A stretch of 64,000 nt of DNA from Pseudofulvibacter geojedonensis (GCF_042675745.1 NZ_JBHTJM010000008.1:372001-436000); one strand, 5' to 3'. Counted from the stretch's first letter, positions 18,838 through 28,022 are shown. Notes: generated by a model not told the origin, from the sequence alone. Numbers and translations: made by a program.

Positions 18838-19389
18838 CTAAATACTGTCTTTGTATTTAGTATTTAACTTTTCTTTAGAAAAAATATTTCTATTTAGTTC
18901 AGCTTTTAAAAGCTTTCTATTTTCATTAGTAGGCTCGTTATAATACCTTTCATAGGCATGTAGTATTTTTGGTTGATTGCGATATCTTATTTTTTGTAAT
19001 ACAATTGGACAGAAATAAAGAATCAATCCAAGAACTAAAAAAACACCAGTTCTACTTAAAGTTCTTATGTAACCCTTAGAGTTTTTTAAGTGTTTAATTA
19101 GACATATTACTGCTATAACAAATGAAGGTAAAAAACTAATTAAGAGCATTACACCTGAACCAGGCCAATTCATCAGACCAAAAATGACACCAATTAATAA
19201 TATTGATAAATTAATCCCCGCCATAATGCTTCCAATTACTCTAGTAGCAGAAAGGTTTTGGTAATTTACTTTATTGAAAGAATCTCTTAGTCTTATATTA
19301 GTTAAAAAATTAAACCCAAAAATTAGGTAGAAAATCGATAAAGAGCCTAAAGAGGTAATAATCATTATTAATCCACCAGGCCACCCCAT
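18838..19389 (-). CDS. GldL-like small membrane protein (start probably further upstream)
   Basis: From the first ATG the protein has 183 residues with four hydrophobic segments and a charged C-terminal tail of about 50 residues. The repeated short motifs 'MGWPGG' and 'MNWPGS' at the ends of membrane segments resemble the 'HWPG' signature of GldL N-terminal-like proteins. The frame stays open upstream to 19458 and encodes 'KYLEGFALLVFGFGLFFL', which completes the first membrane segment, so the ATG at 19389 probably truncates the protein. No ATG, GTG or TTG exists in that extension (only ATT at 19458 and ATA at 19449). The extension overlaps the stop of the upstream peptidase, which hints at coupled translation. 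Confidence 0.6.
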   Translation of the reverse strand: MGWPGGLIMIITSLGSLSIFYLIFGFNFLTNIRLRDSFNKVNYQNLSATRVIGSIMAGINLSILLIGVIFGLMNWPGSGVMLLISFLPSFVIAVICLIKHLKNSKGYIRTLSRTGVFLVLGLILYFCPIVLQKIRYRNQPKILHAYERYYNEPTNENRKLLKAELNRNIFSKEKLNTKYKDSI

Positions 19390-19450
19390 TAAGAAAAAAA
19401 ATAATCCGAACCCAAATACTAAAAGGGCAAAACCTTCAAGATACTTTATT

Positions 19451-20569
19451 TTACAAATCTAACTTGTTACTTAAATCTTTGTTTAAAGCATTTTTATTTA
19501 TGGTAACAGAAATAGCTTTCAATCTAATAAACGAGCTACTCATATAAACATAACCACCAAATTTAACTCTATTGCCTTCACTACCCCAAGAGTTTTTAGT
19601 TTTAAAGTAAATAGTGCCATTTTGGTCTTTAACCATTCCGGTTATATGCATTAAATGATCATCTGTAGTGGTAAAGTTTTCAAATTCTTGTTGGCGATAA
19701 TCTTGTGTAATAACCTTTTCTGGTCTAACACTTAACAAAGATTCAGCAGCTTTATCATTGTGTAACGGAACAACAGCTAGACCATCCTTAGAAGAAAAAG
19801 TTTGTTCGCTAACGTCTGTATCTAACTCTACTGTATATCCTTTTTCCAAAGCATTAATGATAGTTTGTTCGAATTCATTTAAAGGAACATTATACATACT
19901 TCCGTTAGAAAAATTATCAGGTATGCTTAAAATAAAGTTCGAGTAAAAGGGTTGATGAGCAAAAGAAGTAATTGTTATGTAATCATTTGGTTTTATACCC
20001 AATTCATCTCTAAACGATTTTGGAGTGTATTTTTTTCCATTATAGGTAAATTCAGTTACATTTTTGCCTAAATAAATATCTAATACAGCATTAATTGCTT
20101 CTTTCCATCTAGGGCTTAATTTTTTAGCAGGATTTTTTATATAAACATCCAGCATGCCTTTTAAAACCGCTACCATTTCTGTATGGTTGTGTTGATTACT
20201 GTTATCACTTAATCCAGAAAACACATTTTCAGGAACTAATCCATAATCGGAAATAGAGTTAATTACATCATGAGCCAAACCTCCTTCACTAAATTGGGCT
20301 TTTCCTTGGCGCATAACATAATTCCAAGCTTTTTTTGGGTAAGTGTTTCGTACTGTGTACATTTCAGATACGTCAATGTTTTTACCAGTAATTCGTTTAA
20401 TTTCTGCTTCAATAAAAGATGAAGTAGAAAAACTCCAGCAGGTACCTGTTCTTCCTTGACTTTTCACATCAGAACACTCAATATCAACTATAGGAGTAAA
20501 TTTATATTCTTGTGCATTTATGAAATTACTACTGAAAAAAATGCAAATACAAATGAAAAATTTACGCAT
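19451..20569 (-). CDS. Secreted C1-family (papain-like) cysteine peptidase
   Basis: A 372-residue peptidase of the bleomycin-hydrolase-like C1 group. The signal peptide ends near 'SSNFINAQE' (residue 20). The catalytic Cys is in 'GRTGTCWSFSTSSF' near residue 43, the His in 'DDHLMHITGMVKD' near 308 and the Asn in 'KTKNSWGSEGNRV' near 327, so the triad is complete. 'EGGLAHDVINSISDYGLVPE' near 100 is the usual second strand region. It acts in the periplasm or outside the cell, as an aminopeptidase or endopeptidase. It is divergent from menB with a 55-bp gap that must hold both promoters. Confidence 0.9.
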   Translation of the reverse strand: MRKFFICICIFFSSNFINAQEYKFTPIVDIECSDVKSQGRTGTCWSFSTSSFIEAEIKRITGKNIDVSEMYTVRNTYPKKAWNYVMRQGKAQFSEGGLAHDVINSISDYGLVPENVFSGLSDNSNQHNHTEMVAVLKGMLDVYIKNPAKKLSPRWKEAINAVLDIYLGKNVTEFTYNGKKYTPKSFRDELGIKPNDYITITSFAHQPFYSNFILSIPDNFSNGSMYNVPLNEFEQTIINALEKGYTVELDTDVSEQTFSSKDGLAVVPLHNDKAAESLLSVRPEKVITQDYRQQEFENFTTTDDHLMHITGMVKDQNGTIYFKTKNSWGSEGNRVKFGGYVYMSSSFIRLKAISVTINKNALNKDLSNKLDL

Positions 20570-20624
20570 CGGTTTTTTATTATTTGAGATTAAAAAGATT
20601 TATTTTTACGCAAAATAAAAAAAT

Positions 20625-21467
20625 ATGAGCACAATAAATTGGGTAACAGCCAAAGAATATACAGATATTACATATAAAAAGTCTAACGGAGTAGCAAGAA
20701 TTGCTTTTAATAGACCAGAAGTAAGAAATGCTTTTAGGCCTCAAACAACATCAGAAATAATAGATGCTCTTCAAGATGCGACTATAGATGTAAATATAGG
20801 AGTGGTATTAATTTCTGCAGAAGGTCCATCTCCTAAAGATGGTGTTTATTCATTTTGTTCTGGAGGAGATCAAAAGGCAAGAGGGCATCAAGGTTATGTA
20901 GGAGAAGATGGTTACCACAGATTGAATATATTAGAAGCTCAACGTTTAATTCGTTTTATGCCTAAAGCTGTTATTGCTGTAGTACCAGGATGGGCTGTAG
21001 GAGGTGGGCATAGTTTGCATGTAGTTTGTGATTTAACTTTAGCAAGTAAGGAACATGCTATTTTTAAACAAACAGATGCAGATGTTACTAGTTTTGATGG
21101 CGGTTACGGTTCTGCTTATTTAGCGAAGATGGTGGGGCAAAAGAAAGCAAGAGAAATATTTTTCTTAGGAAGAAATTATTCAGCTCAAGAAGCTTTTGAG
21201 ATGGGAATGGTTAATGCTGTAATTCCTCATGATGAATTAGAAGATACTGCTTACGAATGGGCGCAAGAAATATTAGCTAAGTCTCCTACTTCTATAAAGA
21301 TGCTAAAATATGCTATGAACTTAACAGACGATGGAATGGTAGGGCAACAAGTATTTGCAGGCGAAGCTACTCGTTTGGCTTATATGACAGATGAAGCTAA
21401 GGAAGGAAGAAATGCCTTCTTAGAAAAAAGAGCTCCGAATTTTGATAAAAAATGGATACCTAATTAA
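20625..21467 (+). CDS. menB: 1,4-dihydroxy-2-naphthoyl-CoA synthase (MenB)
   Basis: Crotonase-fold enzyme that closes the naphthoate ring of o-succinylbenzoyl-CoA in menaquinone synthesis. The 280 residues include the oxyanion-hole segments 'SFCSGGDQKARG' near residue 76 and 'PGWAVGGGHSLHVVCDL' near 122, and the MenB-specific 'TDADVTSFDGGYGSAYLAK' near 150 with the catalytic Asp. The first step in an operon: its TAA shares a base with the menA ATG. A -7-like TATTTTTA lies at 20601-20608, with TTTG 14 bp upstream, closer than usual. Confidence 0.97.
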   Translation: MSTINWVTAKEYTDITYKKSNGVARIAFNRPEVRNAFRPQTTSEIIDALQDATIDVNIGVVLISAEGPSPKDGVYSFCSGGDQKARGHQGYVGEDGYHRLNILEAQRLIRFMPKAVIAVVPGWAVGGGHSLHVVCDLTLASKEHAIFKQTDADVTSFDGGYGSAYLAKMVGQKKAREIFFLGRNYSAQEAFEMGMVNAVIPHDELEDTAYEWAQEILAKSPTSIKMLKYAMNLTDDGMVGQQVFAGEATRLAYMTDEAKEGRNAFLEKRAPNFDKKWIPN

Positions 21468-22369
21468 TGCCTAGCCTTAAAGACTATATTCAAGCGGCAA
21501 GGTTGAGAACCTTGCCTTTATCAGTGTCTGGAATAATTGTCGGAACTGCTATTGCTATTGGTGAAGGTAAGTTTCATGCTAGTATACTAATATTAGCTAT
21601 TTTAACAACAATAGGTTTTCAAGTACTCTCTAATTTTGCTAACGATTATGGTGATGGAATAAAGGGAACAGATGATGAAAGAGAAGGAGAATTAAGGCTC
21701 GTAGCTTCAGGTAAAATAACACCGAAGCAAATGAAGAAAGCTATGACAGTCACGATATTTATAACTTTAATAATAGCACTTTTACTAATTTACATTTCTT
21801 TTCCAGATAATTTTTATAAAGCATTGTTATTCTTTGCATTAGGGATAGCTAGTATTATTGCAGCAGTTAAGTATACGGTTGGTTCTAATGCATATGGATA
21901 TTCTGGTTTAGGAGATGTTTTTGTGTTCTTGTTTTTTGGATGGTTAAGTGTTATTGGAAGTTACTATTTATACAGCCAAGAGTTAAATTCATGTTATATA
22001 CTTTTACCTGCTTCTGCTATAGGTATGCTAAGTGCAGCTGTATTGAACTTGAATAATATGCGAGATCAAATTCAAGATAAAAAAGCTGGTAAGAATACTT
22101 TGGTAGTAAAGCTAGGAAGTAAAAAAGCTAAGAATTATCATTATTTTTTAATATTAGGTTCATTATTATGTTTGACAACCTACTTGTATAAACAAGAAAG
22201 CTTATTAACAAATAGTTGGATATTTTTGGCATACATTCCTTTAGTAAAAAACATAATAGTAGTGGCTAAGAATATATTGTTTAAAGATTTAGATACAGAG
22301 CTTAAGAAGGTAGCTTTGAGTACATTTTTATTATCAATCCTTTTTCTTATAAGTAAATTAGTAGGTTAA
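21467..22369 (+). CDS. menA: 1,4-dihydroxy-2-naphthoate polyprenyltransferase (MenA)
   Basis: UbiA-type membrane prenyltransferase that attaches the polyprenyl tail to DHNA, giving demethylmenaquinone. The protein has 300 residues with about eight or nine membrane segments. The first Asp-rich motif is 'NDYGDGIKGTDDE' near residue 58 and the second 'NNMRDQIQDKKAGKNTL' near 190; both bind the prenyl diphosphate through Mg2+. It is translationally coupled to menB by a one-base overlap. The next gene on the same strand is a sensor kinase 56 bp downstream, with no terminator between, so read-through from menBA into the kinase is possible. Confidence 0.95.
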   Translation: MPSLKDYIQAARLRTLPLSVSGIIVGTAIAIGEGKFHASILILAILTTIGFQVLSNFANDYGDGIKGTDDEREGELRLVASGKITPKQMKKAMTVTIFITLIIALLLIYISFPDNFYKALLFFALGIASIIAAVKYTVGSNAYGYSGLGDVFVFLFFGWLSVIGSYYLYSQELNSCYILLPASAIGMLSAAVLNLNNMRDQIQDKKAGKNTLVVKLGSKKAKNYHYFLILGSLLCLTTYLYKQESLLTNSWIFLAYIPLVKNIIVVAKNILFKDLDTELKKVALSTFLLSILFLISKLVG

Positions 22370-22425
22370 TACTTGGCTTTTTTTCTTATATTTAAATAGC
22401 TTAATAAGTATTCAGTAATTTTTAC

Positions 22426-23985
22426 ATGTTTCAGAAATATTTTTATGCATTGGTTTTTTTTGCGATTGTATCGCAATCATCTAATGCACAAACAAAAATA
22501 GATTTTACAGAAGAGGAGAAAGATTGGATTGCAAAACATCCAACAATTCACTTTGGTTATGAGCCTAATTGGCCACCGTTTGAAATGTACAATGATGGAG
22601 AGTACGAAGGTATTATTGCTGATTATGTAAAAATTATTGAAAAAGAAACAGGAATAGATATGATTCCTGGTCCTCCATTGCAATGGCAAGAGTCTCTTGA
22701 TAAATTTAATAAAGGGCAAATTAAAGTGCTATCTGCTTTAGGAGAAAGTAGAAATAGTAATAACGATTATGCTTTTACAGATGTATATATAAAAGATGTA
22801 TTGGTTATTGTTACACGAAAAAAAAATACATCTATAAAAAGTATAGAAGATATTACTACGGAGAGGGTAGTTGTCCCTAAAGGATACAATAGAGTAAGTA
22901 AATTAAAGTCCAAATGCACATCGGCAACTATTGTAGAAAGTAAAGATGTTATGCATGCTTTGAACATGGTTAGTAACAATAAGGCAGATATTTTTATAGG
23001 AAGTCTAAGTGTAGTTACATTTTATATTAATGAATATGGATTTAAAGATTTAAAAATAGCATCTTCTACTAGTGATGGTATTATTAAATTATGTTTCGGG
23101 GTTAATAAAGAATGGTCTGTTTTTAGAGATATAGTTCAAAAAGTTTTTGATAATTTATCTGAAAATGATAAATACGCCATTAGAGCTAAATGGGTAGTCC
23201 TTAGGTATGATAGGGGAATAAAAAAACAAGAATTAAAGCAATACATATACATTTCTGTGATTATTTTTATGATTGCTATTAGCTTGTTTTACCTATGGAA
23301 TAAAACGCTAAGAAACCAAATAAAAATTAGAGCAAAAGCAGAAGATAACCTAAAAGAGTCTTTAGCTCTTATTAATCATAAAAATGCTGAAAAAGATGTA
23401 TTATTAAAAGAAATACATCATAGAGTAAAGAACAATTTACAGATTGTTTACAGCATGCTTAATATGCAATCTAGAGAAATAGATAACAATTCTGAAGCTC
23501 TTAAAATTATTTCTGAAGGTAAATCTAGAGTAATGGCTATGGCTTTAATTCATAAGATTTTATATGAATCAGATAAATTAGAAAAAGTATTTTTAGATGG
23601 TTATATTAAGTCTTTAATAAACAATATTTCTCAAGTATATAGTAGCAAAAAAAATATTCAGGTAGATGTAGAAACCAATAATATTTATTTAGATTTAGAT
23701 AAGGCAATACCTTTGGGGTTAATTTTAAATGAATTGTTAACCAATTCCTATAAACATGCATTTGTTAATAGGGATTCTGGAATAATTAATATTAAATTAG
23801 AAGAGCAAAACGGACAGATAATTTTTAATTATAAAGATAACGGAATAGGAGTAGAGACAACTACTTTAGAAACTTTAAATTCTTTAGGAATGAGGTTGGT
23901 TAAAAGATTATCACATCAGCTAAATAGCGAGGCTATATTAGACGGAAGCAACGGGCTAAAAGTGTCTATAACATTTAATTTATAG
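22426..23985 (+). CDS. Membrane sensor histidine kinase: SBP_bac_3 sensor, HisKA_2, HATPase
   Basis: A 519-residue inner-membrane kinase. A signal peptide (cleavage near 'SSNAQTK', residue 22) leads into a periplasmic solute-binding domain of the SBP_bac_3 type ('HFGYEPNWPPFEMYNDGEYEG' split near residues 42-62; about 35-255). One membrane segment ('YIYISVIIFMIAISLFYLW', about 274-292) and a short coiled linker follow. The HisKA_2 dimerisation box 'EIHHRVKNNLQIVYSML' near 335 holds the phospho-acceptor His. The ATPase has an intact N box 'NELLTNSYKHAF' near 437 and G box 'DNGIGV'. It faces a second kinase tail to tail with six bases shared, and both lie beside one LytTR regulator. The ligand is unknown; the sensor family usually binds small amino-acid-like molecules. 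Confidence 0.9.
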   Translation: MFQKYFYALVFFAIVSQSSNAQTKIDFTEEEKDWIAKHPTIHFGYEPNWPPFEMYNDGEYEGIIADYVKIIEKETGIDMIPGPPLQWQESLDKFNKGQIKVLSALGESRNSNNDYAFTDVYIKDVLVIVTRKKNTSIKSIEDITTERVVVPKGYNRVSKLKSKCTSATIVESKDVMHALNMVSNNKADIFIGSLSVVTFYINEYGFKDLKIASSTSDGIIKLCFGVNKEWSVFRDIVQKVFDNLSENDKYAIRAKWVVLRYDRGIKKQELKQYIYISVIIFMIAISLFYLWNKTLRNQIKIRAKAEDNLKESLALINHKNAEKDVLLKEIHHRVKNNLQIVYSMLNMQSREIDNNSEALKIISEGKSRVMAMALIHKILYESDKLEKVFLDGYIKSLINNISQVYSSKKNIQVDVETNNIYLDLDKAIPLGLILNELLTNSYKHAFVNRDSGIINIKLEEQNGQIIFNYKDNGIGVETTTLETLNSLGMRLVKRLSHQLNSEAILDGSNGLKVSITFNL

Positions 23986-26900
23986 CTCTCTTTTTTTGCA
24001 ATAAAAAAAGATTTCAAAATAGGTGCCAGGCAAATCTAATTGTTTAATACTACCATTTAGTTGCTTAACAAAAGAAGTTATTAGTTTTGTTCCAATTTGC
24101 TTAGAGCTGGTTGTCTTTGTTTGGTCGTATCCAGATCCATTATCTCCTATTATTAATTGATAATAATTAGGTGTGTTGGTAGTGTTTAAATGTATTTTAA
24201 TAGTTCCATTTTCTTGATTATTAAAGGCATATTTTAATGAGTTACTAATTAGTTCATTAATAATTAGAGCTAAAGGCGTAAGTGTTTCCATTTCAAAGTC
24301 TACAGGTATAATTTTAAGGTCTAAACTTACATCTTTGTTAATACCATATGCTTCTATTAAATCTATAATTAATGGTTCAAAGTGTTCTTGAGCATTTAAA
24401 GAATGTAAGTTTTTTGTTTGATACATTTTTTCATGTATAACTGCCATTGAAAGGACTCTACTCTGAGTTTTTTTAAAAATAGTAACTATTTCTGGGTCTT
24501 CTATTTTAGATGCCTGAACTCTTAAAAAACTATTTATTACTTGCAGGTTGTTCTTTACTCTATGATGTATTTCTTTAATCATAGCTGTTTTTTGATCATT
24601 TTCTCTTTTATGAAAATCTCTACGCTGTTTTAGTTTTATCTGTTTTTTCCAAATTTGTAAGAATAGCAATATGGTTGCTAATAAAAGTATAGAGCTTAAC
24701 AAGTAAAACCATTTAGTTTGCCAAAATGGAGGTTCGATATTTATATAAATTGACTTAGGCTTAGACCAAATACCATCGCTATTGGCTGCTTTTATTTTTA
24801 AAATATATTGGCCAGGATTGAGGTTAGTATATGTAAATTGATTTTGTATACTCGGTCTTGTATTCCAATCTTTATCTATTGAACTTAATTGATATGCATA
24901 TAAATTTTTAAGGCTATTTTTATTATGTATAATAGCTACTTTAAAAGAAAAAACTGAATGTTGATAAGATAGGTTTATAGTATCTGTATATGTAATGTTT
25001 TTCTTTAATATGATGTTGTTGTCTTTAGATAAATTTTGATTGGTATTGCTTATATTTGGTAAAACAGATTGATCAAATATTTTAAAATCAATGTAATTTA
25101 TTTTAGGAGGTATAGAATCACTTGTTATTTTGTGAGAATAAAAGGCATTATAACCTTGTAAACCTCCAAAATATAACTTGTTAGTTTTGTCTTTAAAATA
25201 AGCACCTTCAGCAAATTCATCATCTTGAAGTCCATAGCTTTTATCATAGTTTTTTATATCATGTGTTATGGTATTGTATTTAGATAGGCCTCTGTTAGTA
25301 CTAAGCCATAACTCATTATTGTGTATTAAAATTCCATAAATAGAATTGTTAGCTAACCCACTTTTAGTATTGATATACTGATGTCTTTTACTTGATAAAT
25401 TATATTTTATGAGTCCGCTGTTAAAAGTACCGATCCATAAAATACTATCTTTATATGTATTTATCGCAGATATTTGCAAGTCAACATCTTTATTTCTATT
25501 AAAGTTATAAGTAATAAAGTTATTATTCTCAGAAGAGTATTTGGCCAGCCCTTTTCGGGTACCAACCCACATATCATAATCCCCTTTTTTATTTTTTATA
25601 GAAATTATATTGGCAGACGTATTGCTCGGTAGTGAGTGGGGGATGTTTTTTTGATTTTTATAATTGATAAAATTAATTAAATCAGGATTTTTATGAGTGT
25701 TTTTTGCTTTAAAAACACCATTATCTAAAGAGCCAATCCATATTTCATCTGTTGCAGGATTTTCTGTAATATTTGTTATGTTAGTAATGTTTTTTATAGG
25801 ATTGTTGTTTAATTTTTTCAGAGTTGGATTTTTGTGTTCCCATATATTCTTTACAACTTCCTGAGGTAGATAATGTAAACCTTGGCTACCACCAGCCCAT
25901 AAATTTTCATATTTATCAAAGTAAATATAAAATATACTTTTTCTTAATTTTTGCTTTATTTGTTCGATTTCTATTGACTTAAATAGATCTTTTTCTTCAT
26001 TTAGTATATAAAGTCCATTAGCAGTTCCTAACCATAAGTTACCTGATTTATCTTTGGTAAAACACCAAATAAAGTTAGAACTAATGTCCTTAGTGTATTT
26101 AGGAAATAAAGATATATGGTTAAAGTTTTTTTGGTTAAGCATAAGGCTGTTTAAACCATGATATGTGCCAATCCATAAAGTTTCTGAACTATCTTGAATT
26201 ATACAGTGAATAGAATCGTTAGATAAGGAATTTAAATTATTAGTATCTCTCTTATAGGCATGAATAGTTTTATTCTTTAGGTTAAAAGATCTCACACCGT
26301 TTTCTGTACCGATCCAAATAGTTTTAAAATGATCTTCAAATAATGTAATTACAGATTCATTATTGGTGTTTTCTAAAATGTTTTTAGGTGTTATATCTTG
26401 ATAATTAGAGTCAAATTTTAAAACACCTACATTAGTTCCAGCCCATAAATTATTATCACTATCTAATAATAATTTTTGATATTTTAGTTCTTTTTTCTGA
26501 ATAGAAATATGCTTTAATTTTTCATTTTTAATGTCATAAAAGAATAATTTGCTTTCAGAAGCAATTAATAAATTACCATTTTTATCAATTATAAAATCAT
26601 TAATTAGTTGATTACCTAGATCTATAATTGGTATAAACTCTTTCTTATTACTATTATAAGAGCTAATGCTATTTGTACTTGAAATTAGAAAAGAATTTTC
26701 ATCATAAGATAGAAGTTTAGAAATAAAGTTATTATTTATACCGTTTATTTTATCTTGATAATAACGTGTAATGCGGTTACTAATAGTATTAATTTTATTT
26801 AAACCATTTACAGTTGCAACCCAAATATTATTGTGTTGATCTTCGGTTATAGAGTTTATCTGATTGTTAGATATACTATTGTTGTTTTCTAAATCGAAGT

Positions 26901-27120
26901 AGTACAGTTTAAAATTAATACCATCGAACCTGTTAATGCCATCATCTGTTCCAACCCATATAAACCCATTCTGATCTTCATAAAGAGAATTGATTGTGTT
27001 TTGAGATAACCCATTGCTAATAGTAAAATGTTTAAAATGCATAGGTGATTCTTGACTAAAAGTATAAGACAAGAAAAAGAAGAAAAAAATCCAGTAAGTA
27101 TGTTTTTTAGGTGCAAACAA
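23980..27120 (-). CDS. Propeller-type sensor histidine kinase (Reg_prop, Y_Y_Y, HisKA_2, HATPase)
   Basis: A kinase of about 1046 residues. A signal peptide ends near 'SYTFSQES'. Some 14 two-component-regulator propeller repeats follow ('GFIWVGTDDGINRFDG', 'NIWVATVNGLNKI', 'TIWIGTENGVRSF' and so on), forming the periplasmic propellers, then a Y_Y_Y domain ('NLNPGQYILKIKAANSDGIW'). One membrane segment ('WFYLLSSILLLATILLFLQI') leads to HisKA_2 ('KEIHHRVKNNLQVINSFL') and an ATPase with intact 'NELISNSLKYAF' and 'DNGSGY'. Unlike the usual hybrid two-component systems it lacks a receiver and an AraC domain, so it needs an external regulator, presumably the LytTR protein encoded divergently. TTG at 27120 is chosen because it directly opens the signal peptide; a TTG at 27171 would add 17 residues. 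Confidence 0.85.
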   Translation of the reverse strand: MFAPKKHTYWIFFFFFLSYTFSQESPMHFKHFTISNGLSQNTINSLYEDQNGFIWVGTDDGINRFDGINFKLYYFDLENNNSISNNQINSITEDQHNNIWVATVNGLNKINTISNRITRYYQDKINGINNNFISKLLSYDENSFLISSTNSISSYNSNKKEFIPIIDLGNQLINDFIIDKNGNLLIASESKLFFYDIKNEKLKHISIQKKELKYQKLLLDSDNNLWAGTNVGVLKFDSNYQDITPKNILENTNNESVITLFEDHFKTIWIGTENGVRSFNLKNKTIHAYKRDTNNLNSLSNDSIHCIIQDSSETLWIGTYHGLNSLMLNQKNFNHISLFPKYTKDISSNFIWCFTKDKSGNLWLGTANGLYILNEEKDLFKSIEIEQIKQKLRKSIFYIYFDKYENLWAGGSQGLHYLPQEVVKNIWEHKNPTLKKLNNNPIKNITNITNITENPATDEIWIGSLDNGVFKAKNTHKNPDLINFINYKNQKNIPHSLPSNTSANIISIKNKKGDYDMWVGTRKGLAKYSSENNNFITYNFNRNKDVDLQISAINTYKDSILWIGTFNSGLIKYNLSSKRHQYINTKSGLANNSIYGILIHNNELWLSTNRGLSKYNTITHDIKNYDKSYGLQDDEFAEGAYFKDKTNKLYFGGLQGYNAFYSHKITSDSIPPKINYIDFKIFDQSVLPNISNTNQNLSKDNNIILKKNITYTDTINLSYQHSVFSFKVAIIHNKNSLKNLYAYQLSSIDKDWNTRPSIQNQFTYTNLNPGQYILKIKAANSDGIWSKPKSIYINIEPPFWQTKWFYLLSSILLLATILLFLQIWKKQIKLKQRRDFHKRENDQKTAMIKEIHHRVKNNLQVINSFLRVQASKIEDPEIVTIFKKTQSRVLSMAVIHEKMYQTKNLHSLNAQEHFEPLIIDLIEAYGINKDVSLDLKIIPVDFEMETLTPLALIINELISNSLKYAFNNQENGTIKIHLNTTNTPNYYQLIIGDNGSGYDQTKTTSSKQIGTKLITSFVKQLNGSIKQLDLPGTYFEIFFYCKKREL

Positions 27121-27182
27121 AATACTATTATATATAGAAATAAATTTACAGCTTTTAATGCTGCAAAACAAGACTTAATTAA

Positions 27183-27234
27183 TTTTACAACAAAAATGAG
27201 TTGTTTTACAACATTTTTAACACGTTTCACAACA
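27183..27234 (+). promoter_or_regulatory. Triple direct repeat, probable LytTR operator (site 1)
   Basis: TTTTACAACA at 27183 and 27204 and TTTCACAACA at 27225 are three direct repeats with an exact 21-bp period (11-bp spacers of unrelated sequence). LytTR-domain regulators are known to bind pairs of roughly 9-10 bp direct repeats about two helical turns apart. The array lies in the divergent gap between the propeller kinase and the LytTR regulator and ends 55 bp before the regulator's ATG. The same motif with the same period recurs at 28023 and 28827. Confidence 0.75.
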
Positions 27235-27259
27235 AATTAATTCTTTTTTTTTGTATATT

Positions 27260-27267
27260 TAATTTTG
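27260..27267 (+). promoter_or_regulatory. -7 box of the LytTR regulator gene
   Basis: TAATTTTG is a perfect TAnnTTTG box, 22 bp before the regulator ATG. The last operator repeat ends 25 bp upstream, so that repeat covers the position of a -33 element, and no TTG is present there. This fits an activator-dependent promoter. Confidence 0.55.
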
Positions 27268-27289
27268 GATAATAAAACAAAAAACATTG

Positions 27290-28015
27290 ATGGATAAACC
27301 AATAAATATATTAATAGTAGAAGATAATGTGCTTATAGCAGATGACATGCAAATGATGTTAGAGGATATGGGGTATATGATTGCAGCTAATGTAACATCA
27401 TATGAAAAAGCTGTAGATGCATTGGCTAATAACTCTATAGATTTAGCTCTACTTGATATTCAGTTGGCTACAGAAAAAACAGGTATAGATATTGGTAGAC
27501 ATATTAGAGAAAAATACAATATTCCATTTGTTTTTGTAACATCGAACTCAGATAAAGATACAATCAATAAAGCTAAAGACGTAAAGCCAAACGGTTATTT
27601 AGTAAAACCTTTTGAAGAGAAAGATTTATTTACCACCATAGAAATAACTATGTCTAACTTTCAAGATGCAGAATCTGACTCTAATGATGGTAAAAATAAA
27701 ATATTAAAAAACTCTATTTTTATAAAAGAAGGTCATTTATACCATAAAATATTATACAAAGATATCTTATATGTCAAGGCAGACAATGTATATGTAGAAG
27801 TATATACTAAAAGTAAAATGTATGTTTTGCGCTCTACATTAAAAGATTTCTTAACAAGATTGCCTCAAGATGCTTTTTATAGGACTAGTAAATCTTATAT
27901 TATAAATATTAAGCATATTCAATCAATTAACTCTAGAGACGTAATTATTAACGACCAAATGATACCTATTTCTAAAGAGTTTAAACCTATAATGCAGTCT
28001 ATTTTAAATCTATAA
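27290..28015 (+). CDS. LytTR-type response regulator
   Basis: A 241-residue cytosolic regulator; the ATG at 27290 is preferred over the TTG just before it. The receiver (residues 1-122) has the acidic pair in 'LIVEDN' (Glu11, Asp12), the phospho-acceptor Asp56 in 'LALLDIQL', the switch Thr in 'FVTSNSD' and the Lys in 'YLVKPFEE', so it should be phosphorylated. The LytTR DNA-binding domain spans about 145-240 ('DILYVKADNVYVEVYT', 'FYRTSKSYIINIKHI'). It lies between two intact HisKA_2 kinases and a degenerate one. Repeats of the LytTR spacing stand before this gene, before the next gene and before the gene-free segment after that. Autoregulation is likely. Confidence 0.93.
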   Translation: MDKPINILIVEDNVLIADDMQMMLEDMGYMIAANVTSYEKAVDALANNSIDLALLDIQLATEKTGIDIGRHIREKYNIPFVFVTSNSDKDTINKAKDVKPNGYLVKPFEEKDLFTTIEITMSNFQDAESDSNDGKNKILKNSIFIKEGHLYHKILYKDILYVKADNVYVEVYTKSKMYVLRSTLKDFLTRLPQDAFYRTSKSYIINIKHIQSINSRDVIINDQMIPISKEFKPIMQSILNL

Positions 28016-28022
28016 TTCAGCA

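Noticed and set aside
26889..27230. Open frame on the minus strand over the kinase N-terminus and the divergent promoter
   Set aside because: It overlaps the signal-peptide end of the propeller kinase in another frame and runs through the operator repeats; composition does not look like a real protein.
27183..27234. CRISPR-like array of three repeats with regular spacers
   Set aside because: Repeats are 10 bp and spacers 11 bp, far too short, there are no cas genes, and the same repeats recur as pairs at two further promoters. An operator explains them better.
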